This document shows positions 1 to 5,110 of a stretch of 5,110 nt of DNA, in pieces. Made by a program: the position numbers and the translations under genes. The notes below the pieces were generated by a model, which was not told the origin of the DNA, did no database searches, and saw nothing but the letters and a program-made list of their open reading frames with translations. Position 1 is the stretch's first letter. Each line of letters opens with the position of its first letter. Source of the DNA: an uncultured Bacteroidales bacterium (GTDB lineage Bacteria > Bacteroidota > Bacteroidia > Bacteroidales > JAUNSR01); the NCBI GenBank assembly GCA_947074165.1, contig CAMTOT010000238.1, forward strand, positions 1 through 5,110, given 5' to 3'.

Positions 1-45
1 ACCCCAGGACGTACACTCTTTCCCTACACGACGCTCTTCCGATCT
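1..45 (+). other. Sequencing-adapter sequence at left end (artefact)
   Basis: Bases 13..45 are identical to the 33-nt Illumina TruSeq-type read 1 adapter, which begins ACACTCTTTCCC and ends CTTCCGATCT. A further 12 bases (1..12) lie outside it and recur, with one mismatch, at the other end of the window. This is library-derived DNA and not part of the organism. True insert sequence begins at about position 46. Confidence 0.97.
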
Positions 46-118
46 TTATCATTATAGCATATAGCGAGATTCTATGGCTTTTGAAATATCTGAATATTAT
101 TATGGATAATTTTGTCAT
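46..118 (-). CDS. 5' fragment of a downstream gene, possibly an MMPL/RND-type exporter
   Basis: A minus-strand ATG at 118 opens a frame with no stop through 24 codons to the adapter junction, beginning MTKLSIIIFRYFKSHRISLY. It starts 31 nt after the ApeI-like dehydratase stop codon, on the same strand, which is normal operon spacing here. The pattern is a short amphipathic stretch, a basic cluster (residues 14-17, K-S-H-R) and then the onset of a hydrophobic segment. This resembles the cytoplasmic N-terminus just before the first membrane helix of MMPL/RND-family lipid exporters, which are common in aryl polyene clusters. That identification rests on a weak N-terminal resemblance and on context. 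It could instead be any membrane protein, or a chance open frame. The rest of the gene is cut off by the library fragment end. Confidence 0.5.
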
Positions 119-149
119 GTTCCGATTATATTTAATTAGGTCCGTGTGT

Positions 150-521
150 TTACACCTCTTTCAGTTCACCTTTAAAGCTCATATATGATTTCTCCGTGGT
201 CATCAATTCCGCCACTACATTAAAACTGTTTTGCTCCGTCGCCGACATCTTCAATTTTATACTCATCAAAGGAGTTTCTGAAGGCGTCACAAGCGAGGAA
301 AAACGACATACGGATATATTCTCAATCAACATCTCTTTTTGTGCCACCCACGCCACACACTCTCTTATCATCTGTATATTACACACGCCCGGTGCTACAG
401 GCATATCGGGAAAATGACCTTTGTATACGGGATGTTCCGGATTTAACTCAACATCAATTACATCCGTATCTTCTATTCTGTTATGATTCTTTATCGTGAA
501 GTATGTATCTAAAAGCTTCAT
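150..521 (-). CDS. ApeI-like hotdog 3-hydroxyacyl-ACP dehydratase (FabA/FabZ superfamily)
   Basis: This 123-aa single-domain protein is the right size for a stand-alone hotdog dehydratase that would remove water from 3-hydroxyacyl-ACP to give a trans-2-enoyl chain in the cytoplasm. It carries the superfamily hallmark GHFPDMPVAPG at residues 35-45. His36 occupies the catalytic histidine position, and the PG turn (44-45) leads into the central helix. Fourteen residues after the His, where FabZ has Glu and FabA has Asp, this protein has Gln50; a Glu is found only at 54. The 'PGVCNIQMIRE' style resembles ApeI-like proteins of Bacteroidota as I recall them. The gene starts at an ATG 9 nt after the thioesterase stop codon and is the third hotdog gene in a row. 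It probably works in the polyene pathway, perhaps paired with the ApeP-like partner at 954..1382. A non-catalytic or structural role is possible given Gln50. Confidence 0.85.
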   Translation of the reverse strand: MKLLDTYFTIKNHNRIEDTDVIDVELNPEHPVYKGHFPDMPVAPGVCNIQMIRECVAWVAQKEMLIENISVCRFSSLVTPSETPLMSIKLKMSATEQNSFNVVAELMTTEKSYMSFKGELKEV

Positions 522-530
522 ATTATATTT

Positions 531-950
531 TTATTTTATCAGATTATGCTTCTTTTTCCATTCTGTATAAAAATCCGGATTTGAAACTTCAAACACTCCG
601 CTTCTATCCTGAAAAAGCTGTATTGTATTTGCTATTACAGCCAGAGTCATATCACTCTTGCGATATATTTTATAATCAAATACAATCTTTGCCGCACGCG
701 TCGGCACGTATGTTATCTCAATCAATATCTGTTCACCGTAAGCTATGCTCTGCTTATACTGAAGGTGCATATCTACAATAGGTGCTACATAACCGCTATT
801 GTACATATACATATATTCGAGTCCATATTTTTCGCCAAAAGCTTCACGCGCATCTTCAAGAAATTTCACATAACTTCCGTGCCATGTCATCTGCAAAGAG
901 TCTACTTCGCTAAATCTCACCCTTACGGGTATAGTCAGAGTAAGGCTCAT
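531..950 (-). CDS. Acyl-CoA/acyl-ACP thioesterase, 4-hydroxybenzoyl-CoA thioesterase (YbgC/FadM-like) family
   Basis: This 139-aa protein has the typical length of a single hotdog thioesterase. The N-terminal block VRFSEVDSLQMTWHGSYVKF (residues 11-30) followed by LEDARE matches the 4HBT signature. Asp17 sits at the catalytic aspartate position, and His24, Tyr27 and Glu32 lie in the conserved active-site helix region. There is no signal peptide or membrane segment, so it should act in the cytoplasm. The family hydrolyses acyl thioesters. Here the likely substrate is the chain on the neighbouring ACP, for release of the finished polyene or for clearing misprimed chains. Its start codon lies only 3 nt after the stop of the ApeP-like dehydratase gene, suggesting translational coupling. 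Thioesterases of this type recur in aryl polyene clusters, but the actual substrate cannot be read from the sequence. Confidence 0.88.
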   Translation of the reverse strand: MSLTLTIPVRVRFSEVDSLQMTWHGSYVKFLEDAREAFGEKYGLEYMYMYNSGYVAPIVDMHLQYKQSIAYGEQILIEITYVPTRAAKIVFDYKIYRKSDMTLAVIANTIQLFQDRSGVFEVSNPDFYTEWKKKHNLIK

Positions 951-953
951 AAA

Positions 954-1382
954 TTATTCTTTTATAAATATTTTCATCTGACATGTAGCCGCTATCTCTC
1001 CGTTTACCGTAGTCTCGGCTTTAAGTAATGACACACTCATAGCCTCCGACATAATACGTATAGAAGTATGAAGCGTATCGCCGGTATTTGGGCAAAAATT
1101 GCTTTTAAACTTTTTCACCTCACCGATAAAGCCAACAGGTGCCGGTTCATTTTTCAGAGCCGCTTTGTACCCGGCGTAAGCCGATGCAGACTGAGCTATA
1201 TGTTCTATAATCCCGGGTTCGAGAAACATATTATTATCACAAAATATATTACCAGGCTTTATCGTCAACGACGTATCCGCTCCTGTCTCATCGGCACGAA
1301 TAAACGTATCTACCATTATTATAGGATCGCGTTGAGGAATAAGCTGTTTTATCTCATCACCTTTATATAGCGGATTATTCAT
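954..1382 (-). CDS. ApeP-like hotdog dehydratase (FabZ-like, lacking the usual catalytic His)
   Basis: This 142-aa protein is of FabZ-like length and layout. The N-terminal 'PQRDPIIMVD' (residues 16-25) parallels the 'PHR-P-LLVD' block of FabZ, and FLEPGIIEHIAQSASAYAGY (53-72) parallels the PG turn and central helix with Glu60 at the catalytic acid position and the AQ that follows. The 'GHF' histidine motif is absent: the equivalent stretch reads 'FCDNNMF' (47-53), and the segment between PG and Glu60 is two residues shorter than in FabZ. Both traits fit the ApeP-like subfamily of aryl polyene clusters better than housekeeping FabZ. It probably helps dehydrate 3-hydroxyacyl-ACP, likely with the ApeI-like protein at 150..521, which keeps the His. 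The gene begins 87 nt after the ACP gene, just past a strong hairpin, so its expression may be set by read-through. Confidence 0.8.
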   Translation of the reverse strand: MNNPLYKGDEIKQLIPQRDPIIMVDTFIRADETGADTSLTIKPGNIFCDNNMFLEPGIIEHIAQSASAYAGYKAALKNEPAPVGFIGEVKKFKSNFCPNTGDTLHTSIRIMSEAMSVSLLKAETTVNGEIAATCQMKIFIKE

Positions 1383-1403
1383 AATTATAAATTTTATAAA
1401 CTT

Positions 1404-1445
1404 AAAAAAATTACAATGAGGCTGTTTCCCTAAGGAAACGCCTCA
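1404..1445 (-). terminator. Rho-independent-type terminator or attenuator inside the operon
   Basis: The arms at 1417..1429 and 1434..1445 form a 12-bp stem (TGAGGC/GCCTCA and GTTTCC/GGAAAC) with a single bulged base at 1423 and a 4-nt loop. Read in the direction of the genes (minus strand), the stem is followed by TTGTAA and then seven T residues (1410..1404). There is no T-tract on the other side, so it should act only on minus-strand transcription. It lies 24 nt after the ACP stop codon and 34 nt before the ApeP-like start, dividing the operon into an upstream TetR-AT-KS-ACP part and a downstream hotdog-gene part. I see no convincing promoter between it and the next start codon, so partial read-through is the simplest interpretation. 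Confidence 0.8.
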
Positions 1446-1469
1446 GTAAATCTGATTTATATATAAATA

Positions 1470-1709
1470 TCAGTTTTTTGACTCTATAAAATCATATAGA
1501 TTTTCAAAAGTAAGGATAGAGGTAACCTCTGTTCCTTTTATCTTCACGCCAAATTCACTCTCTATAAGAGCTACCATATCCACAAGGCTAAGACTGTCAA
1601 GCATCAGAGTTGATTTAATATTAGCATCAGGCGTAATATCCTCAACCTCGATTTCAAACTCTTCCGCAAGCACTTCATTTACTTTCTCTTCTAATTCTTC
1701 TCTGTTCAT
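1470..1709 (-). CDS. Acyl carrier protein
   Basis: This 79-aa acidic protein has the normal length and composition of an ACP. The phosphopantetheine attachment site is Ser39 in 'LMLDSLSLVDMV' (residues 35-46), followed by the acidic helix 'ALIESEFGVKI'. The holo-protein would carry the growing acyl chain as a thioester between the ketosynthase, dehydratases and thioesterase encoded alongside. The gene starts 17 nt after the ketosynthase stop codon, the usual KS-ACP pairing of type II polyketide or specialised fatty-acid loci. The motif reads DSLSLVD rather than the DSLDxVE of housekeeping AcpP, consistent with a pathway-dedicated carrier. Aryl polyene clusters typically have two ACPs and only one is visible here. 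The hairpin directly downstream would let ACP and KS be made in excess over the later genes. Confidence 0.96.
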   Translation of the reverse strand: MNREELEEKVNEVLAEEFEIEVEDITPDANIKSTLMLDSLSLVDMVALIESEFGVKIKGTEVTSILTFENLYDFIESKN

Positions 1710-1726
1710 ATCATTAATTATTATGT

Positions 1727-2947
1727 TTATAAATTTCTTATTATTAGTGATGAGTTGGTACCACCAAAACCAAACGAGTTAGACAAAAATGTATCAAACT
1801 TCTTCTCAACTCTCTCCGCAGGTATATTAAGATGAACCGAATCTTCATCCGGATTCTCAAAGTTAAGATTCGCCGCTATAAAGTCATTTTTCATCATCAA
1901 CATAGAATAAACAACTTCACTCGCTCCGGCCATCCACATTTCATGTCCGGTAAAACATTTAGTAGATGCGACTTCCGGTTTATGATTACCAAATACATTA
2001 TGTATTGCTTTAGCCTCATTTTTATCTCCTACAGGTGTTGATGTAGCATGAGCATTGATATATCCAATCTCATTGATAGGTATGCCTGACTGACGTATTG
2101 CCATAAGCAACGAACGGCTCGGACCGTCAACATTTGGATTTGATATATGATCACCATTTGAAGAGAATCCGTATCCAAGCACCTCTGCCAATATAGGCGC
2201 ACCTCTTCTTACTGCCGATTCATAACTCTCGATTATCACGGTAGCAGCTCCTCCACCCGGCACAAGACCGTCTCTGTCTCTGTCGAAAGGGCGTGACGCC
2301 TTTGTCGGTTCATGTTCTCTTGTAGAAAACGCGCTTATCCCGTCAAAACTACCTATTGAGAATGGATTTACTTCCTGAGCTCCGCCGCATATCACACAGT
2401 CCTGCAATCCTTGTCTGATAAGCAATGCTCCAAGACCGATAGCATGAGAACCGCTGGCACATGCGCCCGATACGGTAAGATTCATTCCTCTTAATTTAAA
2501 TATACACGAGAGGTTCATCGTTACAGTCGAGTTCATTGACTGAAATATAGCGCCCGACCCTACAAGTGTAGTGTCTTTCTTTTCTCTCATTGTATCAACG
2601 CTCTTTACCACAGCATCTGCGGAACTGTCATTACCGTAAAGTAGTCCGATTTCATTTCTGTCAAGATAATCCTGATCAAGACCGGCATGTTCGAGAGCCT
2701 GTTTTGTTGCCGCATAGGCATATTTTGCCTGTTCGGGCATATATACCCTTTGGCTGCGTGAAAGTTGTTTTTTTAAATCCGGAACTTCAAGATGAGAAGT
2801 CAGAGCTGAGCGGAATCCCATTTCTTTGCGTGTAGGATCAAATATTATACCCGATTTACCTGTATAAAGAGAATCTCTTACCTGGTCAAGGTCCGCACCA
2901 AGACAAGAATAGATACCCATTCCTGTTATTACTACGCGTCTTTCCAT
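1727..2947 (-). CDS. Beta-ketoacyl-ACP synthase (FabF/KAS II-like, polyene-pathway type)
   Basis: This 406-aa protein is a full-length thiolase-fold condensing enzyme that would extend ACP-bound chains by decarboxylative condensation with malonyl-ACP in the cytoplasm. It opens with 'RRVVITGMGIYSCLG', typical of KAS I/II. The catalytic Cys163 lies in 'VSGACASGSHAIG', His300 in 'INAHATSTPVGD', and Lys330 with His335 in 'TKCFTGHEMWMAGA', so the Cys-His-His triad and lysine are all intact. The C-terminal 'GFGGTNSS' gating loop is also present. The segment after His335 reads EMWMAGASE where housekeeping FabF has LLGAAGxxE, which changes residues near the acyl pocket and suggests specialised chain recognition. 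The gene lies 39 nt after the acyltransferase and 17 nt before the ACP gene. It is most similar in style to the ApeO-type synthases of aryl polyene/flexirubin loci; a chain-length-factor role is ruled out by the active Cys. Confidence 0.95.
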   Translation of the reverse strand: MERRVVITGMGIYSCLGADLDQVRDSLYTGKSGIIFDPTRKEMGFRSALTSHLEVPDLKKQLSRSQRVYMPEQAKYAYAATKQALEHAGLDQDYLDRNEIGLLYGNDSSADAVVKSVDTMREKKDTTLVGSGAIFQSMNSTVTMNLSCIFKLRGMNLTVSGACASGSHAIGLGALLIRQGLQDCVICGGAQEVNPFSIGSFDGISAFSTREHEPTKASRPFDRDRDGLVPGGGAATVIIESYESAVRRGAPILAEVLGYGFSSNGDHISNPNVDGPSRSLLMAIRQSGIPINEIGYINAHATSTPVGDKNEAKAIHNVFGNHKPEVASTKCFTGHEMWMAGASEVVYSMLMMKNDFIAANLNFENPDEDSVHLNIPAERVEKKFDTFLSNSFGFGGTNSSLIIRNL

Positions 2948-2986
2948 AATATATTTATTTTATGCACTTTTTATTCAAGCACGTCA

Positions 2987-4345
2987 TTACTTCATAATAC
3001 TGTTTAATCTGGCAAACAGTGTGTTTCTCGTTTTTATAAGTTCGTGTAATTCACCGTTATTATATAATCTACGGAATCGTATTTCACTTCTCAGTTTAAT
3101 GTAATACATCCTGTAATACCAAGCGAAAAGCCCCAGCAAAGGCAAGCATGCCAAATGTACGGCTGCAATCCACCATACAGATGTCAGCGTATATGTAAGC
3201 AAAAAGGTAAGCGTGTAAAACAATGGTATAGTTATCAATACACTCATCCCATAATATACTGAACCGGTAAACAATTTATCAGGCATCTTCGGAATCAGAA
3301 GTCCGGGAGCCAGGAATATAAACAGATTGGGCATAAGAGAAAAGATAAACAAAGGAAACAAAGCCGTTAGACACACTACTTTAATCATAATTTCAGGCAA
3401 GAAAAACTTTTTATCAAAATTCCAGTCCCTTATATTATTCTTTAAAGTGCCTTTTTTAAGTTCTTGAGCCAGTCTGTAAATCTCTTTTACACAATTCACG
3501 TCCTTTGCGGCCATATACTCAAGATCAGATACCAATAGTTTATCAGAAGATAGTTTTTCAGGCAATACATCGGGGTTAAGACCTTTTGCTTCCGCATATC
3601 GCTTTCCATAGCTGTTTCTTATATAATCTATGCTTTCATAATTATCATGATCCTCGATATTAAGCATAAGTGAATATATTTGTTCTCTCACCAGCTTATT
3701 TACCTCTCGTTGTGCTGTACGAGGTTTTGTTTTATATAACTCGTAAAATGGAGAAATAGGGATTGGAGTCCCGTATTTTATCAAAAGATCCGTCCTGATA
3801 CGGAAGTAATCCTCATAATGATTACATGAAGGCAATATAAATATCTCTTTCTTAAAATCATCGCGGGCGGCTGCGTTAAAAGCCATGCGTGTATATCCAA
3901 ATGAGAAATTTCCGAGCCAATGTTTATCCTGATGCCCGGCTTCCGGATAAAGTACCACCGTACGGCCATTCAGCAATTCATGCTCTGCTACATTAAATGT
4001 ATCCGCATTATTACCTACCGTCTCTATTCCGTCAATATCCATTCTGTAAGCAGGTAAAAGACCGATAAAGCGAAGAAACTTATTGGCTATCGGGTTTTTA
4101 AACACATCAGCCCTGGCTATAATATTGACTTTTCTTTTTCTGAATGAAAACTGAATACCCAAAGGATCATTCAGACAGTTCTGATGATTAGAAATTATCA
4201 TTGTAGGCACTCCATTTGCCGGTACATTTTCTTTATTCAGAACATAAATTTTTCTGTAATAAAGCCTGTCATGTACAAAACGGAAATAACTTTTTATAGC
4301 ACGGAATATCAGATCCGGTTTTAAATGATCAATACTTCTTTCCAC
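2987..4345 (-). CDS. Membrane-anchored PlsC-like lysophospholipid/glycerolipid acyltransferase, GTG start
   Basis: The product is 452 aa, longer than the ~240 aa of PlsC. The N-terminal catalytic domain (about 25-230) has the acyltransferase motif I 'SNHQNCLNDPL' with His54 and Asp60. That is an H-x5-D spacing rather than the common H-x4-D, a variant also found in some glycerol-phosphate acyltransferases. Motif III is 'YPEAGHQDKHW' (133-143), where PlsC has PEGT. A hydrophilic linker (about 200-318) leads to strongly hydrophobic segments at about 320-352, 362-388 and 390-412, probably three or four membrane helices, and a basic C-terminus. The start must be the GTG at 4345: an in-frame TAA lies 12 nt upstream and the next Met is residue 49. 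The gene starts 25 nt after the TetR stop codon. In this context it may transfer the polyene acyl chain onto a membrane lipid; ordinary phospholipid synthesis is the alternative. Confidence 0.88.
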   Translation of the reverse strand: MERSIDHLKPDLIFRAIKSYFRFVHDRLYYRKIYVLNKENVPANGVPTMIISNHQNCLNDPLGIQFSFRKRKVNIIARADVFKNPIANKFLRFIGLLPAYRMDIDGIETVGNNADTFNVAEHELLNGRTVVLYPEAGHQDKHWLGNFSFGYTRMAFNAAARDDFKKEIFILPSCNHYEDYFRIRTDLLIKYGTPIPISPFYELYKTKPRTAQREVNKLVREQIYSLMLNIEDHDNYESIDYIRNSYGKRYAEAKGLNPDVLPEKLSSDKLLVSDLEYMAAKDVNCVKEIYRLAQELKKGTLKNNIRDWNFDKKFFLPEIMIKVVCLTALFPLFIFSLMPNLFIFLAPGLLIPKMPDKLFTGSVYYGMSVLITIPLFYTLTFLLTYTLTSVWWIAAVHLACLPLLGLFAWYYRMYYIKLRSEIRFRRLYNNGELHELIKTRNTLFARLNSIMK

Positions 4346-4370
4346 GTCTACTGCACTTTAATTCGTTATA

Positions 4371-4973
4371 TTACTTCAGTTTTTCCAGAAGAAATTTACA
4401 GGATTCTCTGTATTGCGATACCATTATACCGTTTGTTTCAGTTTCCTTCATTCTTCCTTCATACGTCTCGTCAGTTATATTTGAGAATATCATCGCCACC
4501 ATTTCAACATCACTATCCACCGATATTTCTCCTGCTTTTATGCTGTTGGACACAGCAAGTCGCCAGAATTGGTTTTTTATCTTTTTCAGATCATACAGAT
4601 TATCTCTGAACTCCTGAAAATGAGTAAACGCATATATTAATATAGCCGTAAAGTTTGATGCTGTCACGTTTGAGTCATTGGTTATATTGCGTATCCGCGT
4701 TTTAAACCTTATCTCCATATCTGCATACTTTTCTACAAGTTCCGGCATGGTCACACTATCTGTAACTCCCTTGTACTCGTTATGCATCCAGTCTATATAA
4801 TATATCTTTATGACCTCTTTAAAAAGAGATTCTTTATTCTTAAAATAATAGTACATAGTCGCGCGTCCTATATTCAAGTATTCTTGAATAACAGTTATTG
4901 AGACTCCCGAATAACCCTTTATTAAATATAGTTCGAACGCTTTCTCTATTATATACTCTTTTGTAACCTTCAT
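4371..4973 (-). CDS. TetR/AcrR-family transcriptional regulator
   Basis: This 200-aa protein has the typical TetR length. Its N-terminal helix-turn-helix domain runs from about residue 5 to 51: 'IIEKAFELYLIKGYSGVSI' leads into a recognition region 'IGRATMYYYFKNKESLF' (35-51), the family hallmark. The C-terminal ligand/dimerisation part (about 60-200) is all-helical in character and not recognisable beyond that, as usual. I chose the ATG at 4973. An upstream in-frame ATG at 5048 would add 25 residues rich in Tyr, Ile and Phe that run through the likely operator/promoter and lack similarity to the family. It is the first gene of the minus-strand run, 25 nt before the acyltransferase, and probably represses the operon, including itself, until an acyl or related ligand binds. 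Confidence 0.92.
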   Translation of the reverse strand: MKVTKEYIIEKAFELYLIKGYSGVSITVIQEYLNIGRATMYYYFKNKESLFKEVIKIYYIDWMHNEYKGVTDSVTMPELVEKYADMEIRFKTRIRNITNDSNVTASNFTAILIYAFTHFQEFRDNLYDLKKIKNQFWRLAVSNSIKAGEISVDSDVEMVAMIFSNITDETYEGRMKETETNGIMVSQYRESCKFLLEKLK

Positions 4974-4986
4974 ATACAAGACAATA

Positions 4987-5020
4987 ATTACATTTCGAAC
5001 AAATATTCGATATTTGTAAT
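4987..5020. promoter_or_regulatory. Inverted repeats upstream of the TetR gene: candidate operator and promoter region
   Basis: A perfect 7-bp inverted repeat CAAATAT-TCG-ATATTTG occupies 5000..5016. It overlaps a second repeat TCGAA-N6-TTCGA (4995..5010) and is enclosed by ATTACA/TGTAAT (4987..4992 and 5015..5020). The group lies 14-47 nt upstream of the regulator start codon, where an autoregulatory TetR operator is expected. On the minus strand AATATTTG (5007..5000) is one mismatch from the Bacteroidota -7 box TAnnTTTG, so an operator overlapping the promoter is possible. No clear TTTG -33 element is seen at the right distance. Repeats in such AT-rich DNA can arise by chance, so this is tentative. 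Confidence 0.5.
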
Positions 5021-5065
5021 AAAATTTTAATCCATTGTAAAAATACATCTGTTTTTTCTATTAAA

Positions 5066-5110
5066 AGATCGGAAGAGCGTCGTGTAGGGAAAGAGTGTAC
5101 GTCCTGGTGT
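5066..5110 (-). other. Sequencing-adapter sequence at right end (artefact)
   Basis: Bases 5066..5098 are the exact reverse complement of the same 33-nt Illumina adapter found at 13..45, followed by 12 outer bases that match the left end except at one position (3 versus 5108). The same adapter on both ends in inverted orientation shows that the window is a complete library fragment. The organism's sequence ends at about 5065. Confidence 0.97.

Noticed and set aside
1068..1370. Plus-strand open frame of about 100 codons
   Set aside because: It lies wholly opposite the ApeP-like gene, has a composition typical of antisense frames (many Arg, Ile, Tyr) and shows no recognisable motif.
1383..1416. 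Internal promoter for the hotdog genes with TAAGTTTA as a -7 box
   Set aside because: The only TTG upstream is about 8 nt away, far from the roughly 19-20 nt spacing required, and the sequence is mostly an A/T run belonging to the terminator.
150..2947. Housekeeping fatty-acid synthesis cluster
   Set aside because: FabD, FabG and FabH are absent, the dehydratases are ApeI/ApeP-like rather than canonical FabZ, and TetR plus a lipid acyltransferase head the operon.
3781..3969. Short minus-strand frame inside the acyltransferase gene
   Set aside because: It is an out-of-frame shadow within a gene whose motifs (His54, PEAGH) are in the other frame.
4325..4609. Plus-strand open frame of about 94 codons opposite the TetR gene
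   Set aside because: It is antisense to a convincing TetR gene and has low-complexity Phe/Leu/Ser content and no domain resemblance.
4974..5048. A 25-residue N-terminal extension of the TetR protein from the ATG at 5048
   Set aside because: It lies outside the TetR family length, has an odd Tyr/Ile/Phe-rich composition and would run through the candidate operator and promoter.
46..5065. tRNA, rRNA, CRISPR array or riboswitch
   Set aside because: No cloverleaf, rRNA-like stretch or spaced direct repeats were seen. The only long non-coding gap (1383..1469) is explained by the hairpin, and the region before the regulator is under 100 nt.
1..5110. 45-bp terminal inverted repeats suggesting a transposon, linear plasmid or phage genome
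   Set aside because: The repeats consist of sequencing-adapter sequence, and no transposase, replication or capsid gene is present.

Overview
The window is a roughly 5.0 kb insert (46..5065) flanked on both sides by the same Illumina sequencing adapter in inverted orientation. The apparent 45-bp terminal inverted repeats are therefore library artefacts. The insert is AT-rich by eye and shows no clear Shine-Dalgarno motifs. Its protein styles (acyltransferase with a PEAGH block, 'MWMAGASE' ketosynthase, 'APGVCNIQMI' hotdog dehydratase) point to a member of the Bacteroidota, plausibly a gut Bacteroidales. That host assignment is an inference.

Every gene lies on the minus strand, so the transcriptional order runs from high to low coordinates. 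First comes a TetR/AcrR-type repressor (4371..4973), preceded by a perfect 7-bp inverted repeat that could be its own operator. Then follow a membrane-anchored PlsC-like acyltransferase with a GTG start (2987..4345), a FabF-like beta-ketoacyl-ACP synthase (1727..2947) and an acyl carrier protein (1470..1709). A strong Rho-independent-type hairpin with a T-tract (1404..1445) sits directly after the ACP gene. Beyond it are three hotdog-fold genes in a row: an ApeP-like dehydratase (954..1382), a 4-hydroxybenzoyl-CoA-type thioesterase (531..950) and an ApeI-like FabZ/FabA-type dehydratase (150..521). The first codons of a further minus-strand gene (46..118) run off the left edge; they may be the N-terminus of an MMPL/RND-type exporter. 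Gene gaps are 3-39 nt except the 87-nt terminator gap, as expected for one operon.

Together the genes make up part of a dedicated type II fatty-acid/polyketide assembly line. ACP carries the chain, KS extends it, one or both dehydratases create double bonds, the thioesterase can release the chain and the acyltransferase can attach it to a lipid. The set matches the aryl polyene/flexirubin class of biosynthetic clusters better than housekeeping fatty-acid synthesis. The expected ketoreductase, aryl-starter enzymes (ammonia lyase, acyl ligase), second KS/ACP and LolA-like protein are not in the window and may lie beyond its ends. The most interesting observation is that the two dehydratase-like proteins seem to have lost complementary halves of the usual His/acid catalytic pair, suggesting an obligate heterodimer with a composite active site.
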